Shown: piece after piece, positions 31,421-41,004 of the stretch
Layout: each line of letters begins with the position of its first letter
Numbering within the stretch: position 1 is the stretch's first letter
DNA from: Gnetum montanum
Taxonomy: Eukaryota > Streptophyta > Gnetopsida > Gnetales > Gnetaceae
Length of the DNA: 64,000 nt
Direction of reading: 5' to 3'
Assembly: GCA_015680685.1 (NCBI GenBank)
Contig: MNCI01004661.1
Location: forward strand, 478,854 to 542,853
Position numbers and translations under genes: made by a program
Notes under the pieces: generated by a model
The model's database searches: none
What the model was told of the DNA's origin: nothing
The model's input: only the letters and a program-made list of their open reading frames with translations

Positions 31421-34400
31421 ATGAATCCCGTAAACACCACTGCTGCCACTACCCAGGACATTAACATCTCAGATACCATGGCTGCCTAGTAGTCTGTCAC
31501 ACCACACTTGGGAGGGCAATCCACAATGGGGCCCCGTCGGTCTTTGAGGTTACAAGGGAGAGATCCAGCCGCTAATGTTATAACCTAAGATGAGTATAAC
31601 TTCATCTGCATTAAGATACAAGCCGGCCTGGCAGTGGATCGGGCCGAAATCGAAGTGAAGAGACAATTCGAACTATTTTACAGGGGAGGGCACGAGTTCA
31701 TCCCTTCCCCATACGACGTAATCCCCATTCCAGAACAATTCTCGGAGCTCTTTACCCAGCTCCTTCTGCACAGGAGCCAGTCATTGGACCAGCCTGCGCT
31801 AGAGCCTCAGCCAGGGGAAGAAGATGAGTTTGCTGCCCAATCTGAGTAGGGAGACTCATACCACACCTTGAGCCCCCAAGCATAGATGAACCCCATCTTC
31901 CATCTCGGGACAGGAGAAGCCTTGTCCGTACAACACCCTAGACTCGCCCAAGTTCAGATGCCACCACCGGAAACGCCAGCACTCGTGCACATCCCGCTCC
32001 CGAGTGATCCCCAACCTCACACCTTCCCTATAATAGTTACCCCTAATACAGTGGTGGGCCCATCCTCACAAGCACCGCCTCCTCATGATGGCACGGGACC
32101 AACGTGCCCACCTCACATAATTGGGATGCCGCATGTGATCCCCGCGTCTACATCAGCTCACTTCATACCCCATGTCCAGACGCATACAGCTCCCCAAGCA
32201 GTCCCAACCCAACAAGGAGTCCCCGCGTACAACGTAGCGGGACAGTGGCCAGCAAGGGGGGCGTCATCATATCAAATTCCTCATCACCACGTCCCGCCCC
32301 ACGCCATCCCGCCAATTACTACTCCTCAAGCACAGCCCCAGCTGCAACAACAACAACAACCTCAACATTTTCTTTTTAACATCTCAGCCTTAGCACCGCT
32401 CGCCGTTAATTACCCCCAGGCACAACCACCGATCACCCAGCCTTTGGCTTTCCAACCCGCAACCCAGCAATCTAGCTGGTATGCAGCCCTGCACCCCCAG
32501 CCTGTAGCTTCACCGAGCGCCCAAGATTGGGCGGACGCTAAAAAATTGATGCAAGAATTGACAGATGAGGTAAAACGCCTCAAGACCGTCGCTGATGGAG
32601 AGCTGAGAGTAGTAGATTTCTACAATGATGACCCTATTAGCTCCTCTGTCCTGCCATTGACTTTGCCCAAGGGTGTCCCCCTCCCAACGCTGACTAAGTA
32701 TAATGGGGAGACAAACCCCAACACCCACCTCATAACGTTCAGATTAGAGTGCGCACTCCTTCAGGCATGACCCCACTCAATACTATGAGTATTCCCCATG
32801 TCCCTCGCGGGAAGGGCACTTGACTGGTACCGGGCCTTGCCCAGAAATTCCATCCTTTCCCTAGACGATCTTCTACGCCAGTTTGTGACTAGGTTCAAGT
32901 ACAACTTGACACCCGAAGCAACACTGGACAACCTCATGCAGATCAAGCAGGCACCGCTCGAACCGGTGCAGAAGTTCATTCAGAGGTGGAGTGCAGCTCT
33001 CAACGAGTTGCATGACCCGATCTCTCAAACCTATCTGCTCACGATACTAAAAGGGGCTGTTAATGACTTCTTCAAGTCAAGACTGTATTACCTCAATGCG
33101 CGCGATCTGAATTAAGCATTTGAACAAATCAAAAACATAGAGGAAGCTGCTCAAAACAGCAACGACCCTGCGTACCTGGCCTTCAGAAACCAACACACTA
33201 AGAAAGACAAAGAAAAGGCCAAGGCGACTGTAGCAGCAATAGCGGGGGCACAACAAACAAACACCACACATCAATACAAACCACCTGTTCCCCCCACTAA
33301 CTACTATCAGCCCGCTCCCACAACAGCCCTGGAATCGTCATCACAAAACCCAATAAACCGTACGCGTAACTTAGAGAGGAAGGAACCCTCTCAGTACACG
33401 CCTTTGCCGATGAAGCCATCCCAGCTCTTTGATCAACTCTTAAAGGCTGGATTGATGCAACACAAGCAATTGTCCCCAGCGGCTATCCAAAGACATGACC
33501 GGTTCTGTCAACTCATACAGAACCCAAGCCTGGCAACACTGGATGAGCCGCTCGTCCCCAAAGGATTCAGGATAGATCACTTCTGCGACTATCATCAACG
33601 CAACGAGCATGGAACTGATTACTGCTTCACCCTGAAGCAGGACATCCAAAGGATGATCGATGATGGCAAGATCACTTTTGACGGGGCTAACCCCGTCCAA
33701 CCGCAAAACCAGACCATGGGGGTGTATAAAGACCCCCTGAACGCTAAAGAGACATCGTACGTAATTACCTCGATCTATTGTGATGATGACTCCAGCACAC
33801 CCCGCATTAACACCATCCATCCCGAAAACAAACAAGAAACATCTAACAAACCATTTGTGATTCAGATCCCTCCCGCTAACTCTGCACCTCAATCACCTCA
33901 CAACACGCAGCGGCCATTCGTAATCCGAGTGCCCTCCACCATACCCACCTCTAACGTCATGACGTGCCAACGACCGTACGTAGTGCGCATCCCTCCGGCT
34001 AACCCCGTAGGTGCACCTACCCCTCACGCTCGGCCTACCCCTTTCGTAGTTCGAGTACCACCCGCTGTTGCAACGACAGAGGCCCACCCTCCGCCAAGCC
34101 CAACCCTGTATGTCGTTAGGCTATCGGTGCAAACTCCGGCCCAATCGTACACTCAACCCCGCCCTGCTCCCTACGTCGTAAAGGTTCCTGGGCAATCCCA
34201 GACTCCGAGGTCAACTCCACCTCCGTGTGACACACGAGAACACCTGGCAGATAGGCTTACACGAGAACGCTTGGAAAAAGAACGCCAACGGCTAGCTCTG
34301 GGGGCACCTAAGCCCACTCCCCTAAACTCTGTACCCATGTCATCATCTAACCATCAACCAAGCTTAGGAAATGAAGGTGAGTCGTCTGAAACGCACGAAT

Positions 34401-34567
34401 CATCTAAAACGACAGCTCCGAAAACTGAAAAGTCAACAAAACGAGAGATAAAACTGTTGGGTTCGATGGATCTAGTCAACACCGATAGAAACACCCCCAA
34501 CAGTGAAAACTTTGCAGCCGCCTTGACACAAGTCACACAAGCATTAAACAAAAGAACACTTCACTGA
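31421..34567 (+). pseudogene. Element F gag (single frame with premature stops)
   Basis: The structural protein of F. The ATG at 31,421 starts MNPVNTT; the whole region to 34,567 keeps one frame. A proline/glutamine-rich part (31,886-32,500) precedes the capsid-like domain (about 32,690-33,110: TKYNGETNPNTHLITF, GRALDWYRALP, QFVTRFKYN, FIQRW). A zinc-type C-X2-H-X4-H-X4-C motif follows (about 33,580-33,625, CDYHQRNEHGTDYC). Then comes a run of six PYVVRIPPA-like repeats (33,848-34,200). About seven in-frame stops (31,487; 31,589; 31,847; 31,883; 32,768; 32,786; 33,113) are mostly explicable as CAG, CAA or CGA codons changed by C to T. Confidence 0.8.
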
Positions 34568-34569
34568 GC

Positions 34570-35511
34570 TTGTATGATCTAGTCCTAACATCTCAAACGC
34601 ATCGGGAAGCTCTAGTACGCATGTTAACGTCAATCCCGATAAGCGAGGACTTACCCCCAAACGAGCCCTCCATCCATGCGGTGATGTTCTCGCCTCGCGG
34701 GACTACTCCTAAGCCACTAAACTTTCATGATAACAACATCAAGGTGGATAAGAAAACGGGGGAGGTAACAATAGCCCCCATGTTTATAACAATATATATA
34801 AACCGGTTCAAAATACATAAGGTCCATGTAGACGATGGAGCTGCGACAAACGTTGTGCCGTACCACATCATTGAACAACTAGGACTTACTGAACTACTTA
34901 AACCAACCACGACTACATGTTTAAGGTTATTCAGTGGGTCACGCGTAATGGTGAAAGGTACAATAACCTTAAACTTCATAGCGGGAGATCAATTCCCAAC
35001 ATTTGTCGACTTCCTAGTGGTGGATGAGATGCTGGGGTTCAACCTAATACTGGGAAAACCTTGGTTAGCCCAATTGAGGGCTATCTCCTCGCCTATACAT
35101 CAAGAAATTCACCTGCCTTATGAAGGCGGAGAAATCGTCATACGCGGTGAAGCAGCTACTCCTATTATCTCGTCGCATATGGACATGGACCAAGGCTCGG
35201 AAGTCGAACTTGAAAAACCTAGCCAGAATAACGAGAATCCGCAACCATTGGTAAGCAGTAAATCTTTTGACATGGAACAAAAGCCTCCTCAAATAGAAAC
35301 GCCTGGACCTCCTCAAGTAGAAGCTAATATAGAGCTCTCTACGGACACTGAAATAGCTGAAAACGCTAACACAAAAGACATTCCATCAGAAGTCCCTTGG
35401 GCCGAATTACCGTTTAACGTAATCAGCGAAGGGGATGCTGAATACCGAATCATACCTGTTGAAACATCATCCAACATTAAAACGAAAAAAATCAAAAAAT
35501 TACTGAAATGA
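34570..35511 (+). CDS. Element F protease and N-terminal pol segment
   Basis: An intact 313-codon ORF in a different frame from gag, starting right after it. KVHVDDGAATNVVP (34,819-34,860) is the aspartic protease site, here DDG instead of the usual DTG/DSG. FNLILGKPWLAQL (35,038-35,075) is the flap-to-C-terminal hallmark. After about 35,150 the sequence is a poorly conserved linker ending KKIKKLLK. The RT half of pol lies 5.5 kb further on, so the two must be joined by splicing or a deletion, or the antisense gene interrupts pol. A GTAAGC donor-like site lies at 35,251. Confidence 0.8.
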   Translation: MYDLVLTSQTHREALVRMLTSIPISEDLPPNEPSIHAVMFSPRGTTPKPLNFHDNNIKVDKKTGEVTIAPMFITIYINRFKIHKVHVDDGAATNVVPYHIIEQLGLTELLKPTTTTCLRLFSGSRVMVKGTITLNFIAGDQFPTFVDFLVVDEMLGFNLILGKPWLAQLRAISSPIHQEIHLPYEGGEIVIRGEAATPIISSHMDMDQGSEVELEKPSQNNENPQPLVSSKSFDMEQKPPQIETPGPPQVEANIELSTDTEIAENANTKDIPSEVPWAELPFNVISEGDAEYRIIPVETSSNIKTKKIKKLLK

Positions 35512-35519
35512 TATTATCA

Positions 35520-35785
35520 CTCCTAGTTCGAAATGACGTTAAACTACAACAAGTCCGAAATGACGTTAAACTATAACAAGTCCGAAATGACACTAAACTA
35601 CGATAAAACAGAAAAAAAAAATTAAATGCCACTCCCAGTCCGAAATGACACTAAACTATTATGTCCGCAATGACATAAAACTAGCCACGATCAGCAACGA
35701 TCGGTTGACTGAGAAATCTATTCACGTCCTCCAAAACATTTTCTGATTACACATGGGGCCCGAAATGGCCATAAACTAGTGCATG
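35520..35785. repeat. Tandem motif array 1 of F (TCCGAAATGACxxTAAACTA)
   Basis: About six imperfect copies of TCCGAAATGACGTTAAACTA-like units lie just beyond the 3' end of the antisense gene. They share the TAAACT core with the arrays at 40,759 and 44,340. Confidence 0.6.
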
Positions 35786-36015
35786 CTTGTCGCTTTGCTT
35801 TTATAATCACATTTCAGTAATACCCTTAAAACAGAAAATAAACCAAAATACGTTTACATTTCTATATCATGATAAACTCAAAATCAACAAAAAAATATTT
35901 ATATAGTTATTACATACAATCAACCGACTCTGTCCATTCCACAATCTTCAAGTTATAGTTCCAGTGTAAATCTGAGCCGAAAAACAAAGAAACAAAAAAA
36001 CTTAAGAGCTAGATG
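35786..36015. other. AT-rich stretch downstream of the antisense gene stop
   Basis: The 3' untranslated region and terminator of the antisense gene are expected here (minus strand, below 36,016). I see AT-rich sequence but no unambiguous polyadenylation signal. Confidence 0.3.
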
Positions 36016-39000
36016 CTAAACATCTGGGACATGACGATCGTCCCCCTTGGACCCGCCAGCACTAGAGGCCTCTGCTCCACTGGGGCCAGCCCCTCCAGTT
36101 TCATCGCCACCTTCATCCTGAAAAGACCAAAAAAAGAAATAACCAACACAAGAATAAGCGAATGTCAAAATTTCAAATATTATTCAATCAACTAACTTCA
36201 TAAAGATGAAATGCTTACCATAGGGGATCCCCCCAAGCCGAATTCTAGTCGCCGCAGGATTTCCTCTTCCGAAACACTTGACCAATCTGTCCCATCGAGG
36301 CCCAAATCAACATCTGCCAGAGCCTTTCCCTTGTCAACATTCGACCAGGTGGGACGTTTCAAAGGGAACTCCCCCACTGACACCTCCCCGGAAGCGGTTG
36401 TTATCTTCCATTTAGGGGATTCCATCTCTACAATGGTGTTTTGAGCAAATGTGTCAAAGGCAGAGTGCAGACCAAGGCCTTCCACAAAGATTTCCAACTG
36501 TCGCTTCTCAATTGACACTTCTTTTAGCGACTTTTTATACTGGTGCTTGTGGTTCTTTTCATCTTGCCCCCATTTGCGTACTTTGGAGGCAAAAGCCTTC
36601 CAATCTTGGCACTTGGTGTTCAGCAATTCAATTTGAGCCCTGCGCTCCCCCAGTCTCCTTATCAATCCTGAGTGACGATTAGGTAAGTTCCAATACCTCG
36701 TATACGTGACCTCAGAGGTCCGCCAAGAGCAATCATTGTCTAATCTGGCTGCGGCGAATTCATACCGGGCCTTCAGATCGTCACGTTCCACCGTTAGTTC
36801 AGAAACCTCTTTCTCTTTCGCCTGAATCTGGAGCCATAATTGCTCAATGGATCTCCTACACGTCCATACTGCTTTTGCATTGTGAACAAAGCCCTTTGCT
36901 ACTTCTTCATAAACGGGTCTGGGCACTTGTTCAATTTCTGGGGAAAGTGTGGGCAAACTCTCCATGTTGACAGTCTCGGACGGATCCCACCTCAGTTGGG
37001 CACCTATCCATGGGGAAAAGACAAACGTTAGACCAGAAAAAATCGGGAATCAAACTCTAACATAGGAAGGACCTTTGGATGTTTCCATACCTATTTCAGG
37101 ATGAATCCCTTCGATCCGCTCAACGTCCTCCTTGGCCACACCAGCTACGAAATCCCTTTTACTTGGCATTTCCATCCAAGTAAAAGGTCCATCAGGGCAC
37201 GACGTGCTGACCTTTGGTGGCACTTTAGGGGGAATCTCTGGCTCCTTCTCAGGGATGGTCTCGCTCTCCTCTGAGTCAAACGAAAAATCCACAATGAGAT
37301 AAAAATATATTAGGCTACATGACTAAGTAACGAGACATACCATTCCCTCTAATCTCTTCCGATGTGGGAGGGGCTCCAAGGTCCAAGTTGCCTGTGAGAA
37401 AATTACTGAACATATTGTCAGTCTCTGCTTGATCATCCACCGGTTTGGTGTCTCCAGTTCCTTCCCCCAGCAACTCAGTCCCTCCCGCGGGGTCAGTTAA
37501 CTCCTCATCCTCAGGTATAGTCTGCAAATCATGTCTCTTGACTTCTCAACACAAAACAGATGAAGTTAGCCGCATACAACCATTAATCGTTCAAACTATC
37601 CGCAAGATAAGTGAAGTAAAGAAAATGAGAGGTTTACCAGGTATTTTAAATCGAATCCGCTTTACTTTGGGCAGTTTAATCTCACTGGTCTCCTCAACTG
37701 CGCGGTCACGCTTCGTCAACTTCGACTTGGCTTTGCCTATTATGTCCTTGACTACTCGCTCCGCCTTTTTGGCAGCATAGGACATTTCGTCTGGTTCCAG
37801 CCCTACACTGTCGCGCGTATGGAGAGAGGCACTGGACGATCCACCCGTAATGATCGTAAGGGATTCATCAATCCCCTCGGGGGCGTCTTGGGACTTAGCC
37901 GTGTCGAATAGGTGGTTTATCCAGGGGCGAGATAACTGATTCCTATGACGCAAAACATATCTGTCCTCCCCACGAACCACTAAAAATTCAGCCAAACGAC
38001 GAACATAACCGGGAAAAAAGGCAAAAGTGAAGTGGGACTGGACGTCTATGTTCGAACGTAGCCGCGCTATCTCTTTAGTCATGCCCGATACTAAGAATTC
38101 AGCCCAATTGTAGCGCACGCCAGCCTCTAGAATAGTGCGCACGACTCGCACTGCTTCAACCCCGAGACTCTTAACTTGTGATAGAGTCTTCGGAAACAGA
38201 CGTGCCCGAAATAAGGGGTAGAGCTCATTGACTTCCTCAACTTTCGTCCTCCCCTGCATTGGAAATCCTTTGGCACCCTTTGTCGCCCCTAACCAATCCT
38301 CTGAAGCGCGGATCGTCTGAATTTCTTTTTGCGTCCTATCTAAAACAATCTTTACACCACTTGTAGGCACGCCAAACAAATTCGCAAAAAATTGGGGCGA
38401 TAATTCAAAAATCACTTTAACGCCCTTAATACGAGCACTATAGCGAAACACAGATCTGTCAAACGAATCCACGATCCCGATCATCTCCGCTATAGACACG
38501 TTCGGGCTAGGGGCCGTGAAGAGCGCCATGAAGCCGGCATGTTCTAAACAGGCAATGATGGATGGCGGGGCTTTTACCCGTAACCACTTCTGGGCGGCAA
38601 CGGTTTCACCGAATTTCATAGAAAGAGTCGCTTCAGTCTGCCCGGTCACAATAGAATCCCCGCCAGAGGTAGTGCCAGCTGTAGAAACAAATTCAAAACT
38701 CTCGCATTAGTTTAACACTCGGTAATTGAACAAACACATCACGACATCTAGAAAACGTTGTCACTTACTCTCCGTGTTAGACTTCGAGGTTTCGCCCAGA
38801 TCAGAAGCAGATGGAAAAATTGGTCCATTAGGGGACCAGTCAGCGTGCAACCATTCACGCGCGGTGCATTGTCCAAACACCTTAGAAAATTTCTTGTGGA
38901 AGTGCTTCATGGCGCCGCTAGTGTGGGCCAAAACGGCCCCGCGAAGAGTGGGGCCCACCATGAACACCTCCAAAGCCGTGCGTGCCAATGCAATCCCATC

Positions 39001-40452
39001 ATCGCCTGCATAGGCCCCTTCTTTCGTAACTTTCGGCCTACAGAAAGGCGAAAACATGTGTTAAAACAAGAACAAATATTTGAATATAAAAAAGAGGAAC
39101 AGCCAGATCTAAAACAAGATTACCTTTCTACCCAGTATACTGAGCCGGGAGGATTTTGAAACAAGGTGTGTGCGCGGCTAGCCAGAAATAATGTGTCGTT
39201 GATATAGTTAGGCCCCCGCGGCAGTCGGTCCCACACACGCGTCAATGGACGGGTAGATTTTGGACCACCTGGGGGAACACCCTCGGCGACAAGTGGCCCT
39301 TCATCGATATCGTCCATAAACATTTTAACACCCTCTGCTGCACCGGGTAACATGACCTCGATGATGCTCCGCGCTACATCCTCGCCTAGGTGGGACCAAA
39401 TCACAACCCTGAAATGGTCTAATATGAAGGCCAAAAATTCGCAGGCCTCGTCCCGAAACCAGACCCCATTGTTCTCAACGGTTAAGTCTAGGGTCGGATC
39501 ACCGCCCTCAATGGGACCAAACCATGTCAACACCCCAACTAGCTCAACCACTAGAAGGGGAGGTTCAACGTCCCTGCAAACCATTAAGACAACTCCAAAG
39601 ATCAACCATACCGAAGACTTCATTTTAAAAAATAGACATTCGCGGAAAATTTTTCTAACTGTTATGCTCGGCGTATACGCTGGGCGTAGAGAGAAAAAAA
39701 TAGTTACGCTCGGCGTATACGCTGGGCGTAGAGAGAAACAGTTACGTTCGGCGTATACGCTGGGCGTAGAGAGAAAAACAGTTACGCTCGGCGTAGAGAG
39801 AAAAACAGTTACGCTCGGCATAGAGAGAAAAACAGTTACGCTCGGCATATACGCTGGGCGTAGAGAGAAAAACAGTTACGCCCAGAGTGTACGCTGGGCG
39901 TAGAGATAAATAATTACGCTCAGCGTATACGCTGGGCGTACACGTTAAAAACTATCTACGCTGTGCATAATACGACTTTACGCTGAATAGGCTTACGCTG
40001 CGAAATATCTTACGCCCAGCGTATACGCTGTAGAAACCCTCGGCGTATACGCTGAGTGTAGACCATCTGCGTCAGAAGCAAGTACAAGTGTCTACGCTCG
40101 GCGTATACGCTCAGTGTATATGCCGATAATCGTCTACGCTGAACACCGAAAAATGAAGCCGTGACAGTCTACGCCGAAAACGACACACGCGACGTCTACG
40201 CCGGTACAATACCCTGAACCCTTTACGCTCGGCGTATACGCCGAAACCCTGGATGCCAACTATCTACGCTACAAAAAAATAGACGTGGAAAAATAAGCAA
40301 AAAACAGGGTCAAGAGCCTACCTGCTAGAAGATCCAGGCCATGCGGGAAGACTCGGGCGGGGTAGGCCCTGCAGCATCGCCTCGCTCTCCTCCGCGAACG
40401 TCAGTTCTGGACCTTTCTTTCCTCGGACTTCTATTTCCTTACCTCTGCCCAT
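36016..40452 (-). CDS. Antisense eight-exon gene in element F: HAD-like, ORF2-like and coiled-coil protein
   Basis: Minus-strand exons: 40,452-40,322; 39,573-39,124; 39,037-38,769; 38,678-37,638; 37,544-37,341; 37,270-37,091; 37,003-36,219; 36,117-36,016. All introns are GT-AG and all phases agree, giving 3,162 coding bases (about 1,053 residues) with no stop. Exon 2 resembles the FCP1-type HAD phosphatase fold (LLVVELVGVL; FRVVIWSHL; VWDRLPR; NPPGSVYW), but the acidic catalytic residues are gone. Exon 4 (347 residues) has LFGVPTSGVKI followed by a helical domain patterned like ORF2 of the Athila-like elements. Exon 7 is largely coiled coil, exon 8 Gly/Ser-rich and acidic. No membrane segment is seen. 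The exon 5 acceptor may shift by three bases. Function unknown; reading-frame integrity suggests recent constraint. Confidence 0.75.
36219..37003 (-). other. Exon 7 of the antisense gene: coiled-coil region
   Basis: The exon encodes about 262 residues. After METxSL-type text, a long charged helical stretch runs through IQAKEKEVSELTVERDDLKA and WGQDEKNHKHQYKKSLKEVS, typical of a coiled coil. The last third is less regular and acidic (DLGLDGTDWSSVSEEEIL). The acceptor is TGGATAG/GTGCC; the donor is CCTATG/GTAAGC. Confidence 0.7.
37638..38678 (-). other. Exon 4 of the antisense gene: ORF2-like (plant transposon protein-like) domain
   Basis: This is the largest exon (1,041 bases). It has LSPQFFANLFGVPTSGVKIV, then about 50 residues later LYPLFRARLFPKTLSQVK, then AVRVVRTILEAGVRYNWAEF. 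In D ORF2 the order is AIKKALGLPETGVDMVEI, LTTAERVYSKIVSYHMNP, then a helix and LPQLLFLEI. The C-terminal part is Ser-rich, then basic (KAKSKLTKRDRAVEE), possibly a nuclear-type signal. The homology is a visual judgement. Confidence 0.5.
39124..39573 (-). other. Exon 2 of the antisense gene: FCP1/HAD-like domain without catalytic residues
   Basis: The exon encodes 150 residues. LLVVELVGVLTW stands where HAD proteins have the DxDxT nucleophile loop; RDEACEFLAFILDHFRVVIW matches the RPxxxxFLxxxxxxFxVxxWS segment; the end TRVWDRLPR, DTLFLAS and NPPGSVYW matches LWxxLP, NTLLIDDS and NPxNxI, but without the two Asp residues. So it looks like a captured, inactive phosphatase-fold module. Confidence 0.5.
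39659..40275. repeat. GCGTATACGC repeats in intron 1 of the antisense gene
   Basis: The left part (39,659-39,940) is a tandem array of units of about 40-58 bases containing CTCGGCGTATACGCTGGGCG and TAGAGAGAAAAACAGTTACG. The right part has scattered GCGTATACGC and TCTACGCTG words. It lies within the 748-base first intron, between the promoter and the HAD-like exon. Confidence 0.75.
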
Positions 40453-40583
40453 CTCGGTGTCTACGCTGAGGTTTGTCTCGGCATCTACGCTGGGGTTTCG
40501 CTTGGCGTCTACGCTGGGGTTTCACTCGCATGCTCACGCTTGGAGGGACAAATGACAAATGAAGCCCCTTTTCCCCTTTTATA
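40453..40583 (-). promoter_or_regulatory. Promoter and 5' leader of the antisense gene
   Basis: Minus-strand ACTATAAAAGGGG gives a TATA box (TATAAAA, plus-strand 40,577-40,583), 125 bases before the ATG at 40,452. The leader contains three CAGCGTAGAYGC-type words, the same family as in the LTR. This gives the gene a promoter of its own, independent of the LTR. Confidence 0.6.
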
Positions 40584-40758
40584 GTACTCCAACGCCGACA
40601 CCGACGCTGACGCTGATGCTGGCGTTGACGACGCCGCCGCCGCCCTTTGTTTTCCTTACCTTTTTGCCTCGTTTTTCGTGCTTTTTCAGATTTTCCTTGA
40701 ATTTTTGAAAAATACATAAAAATTACATGCATAAACTAAATAAAACGCAAAATTTCGG

Positions 40759-40922
40759 CATTAAACTGCCGTTAGTTGCCCGGTAAGGCATTAAACTGCC
40801 GTTCGTTGCCCGGTAAGGCAATAAACTACTGTTCGTTGCCCGGTAAGGCATTAAACTGCTGTTAGTTGCCCGGTAAGGCATTAAATTGCCGTTCGTTGCC
40901 CGGTAAGGCATTAAACTGCCGT
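40759..40922. repeat. Tandem 30-bp array 2 of F upstream of the antisense promoter
   Basis: There are five 30-bp units with the core CATTAAACTGCCGTT followed by GTTGCCCGGTAAGG, plus a partial sixth. There is no unique spacer, so it is a plain tandem repeat. It is 175 bases upstream of the antisense TATA box. Confidence 0.85.
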
Positions 40923-41004
40923 TTCACTGTTACGTTAATCCATTGTCATACATATACACTAAAAATTACCAAAAGACATAAAACGACCATCGCTATCTTA
41001 CCAG

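Larger units (their letters stand above)
35251..41004 (+). other. Candidate Ogre-type sense intron between protease and RT
   Basis: The donor-like CCATTG/GTAAGC at 35,251 (codon phase 0) and the acceptor-like CTATCTTACCAG ending at 41,004 (phase 0 for the RT frame) would join protease and RT pieces in frame. A second phase-0 donor, AAC/GTAATC, is at 35,419. Ogre elements are known to have an intron at this place, though far shorter. The interval contains the whole antisense gene. This is a prediction, unconfirmed by transcript data. Confidence 0.4.

Noticed and set aside
40439-40911. Minus-strand ORFs with MPYRATN repeats and an Arg-rich ORF
   Set aside because: They come from the 30-bp array and from the leader of the antisense gene; the supported start is the ATG at 40,452 in another arrangement.
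40759-40922. Regular 30-bp direct repeats resembling a CRISPR array
   Set aside because: Units are contiguous without unique spacers, and the context is a plant retrotransposon; it is a tandem repeat.
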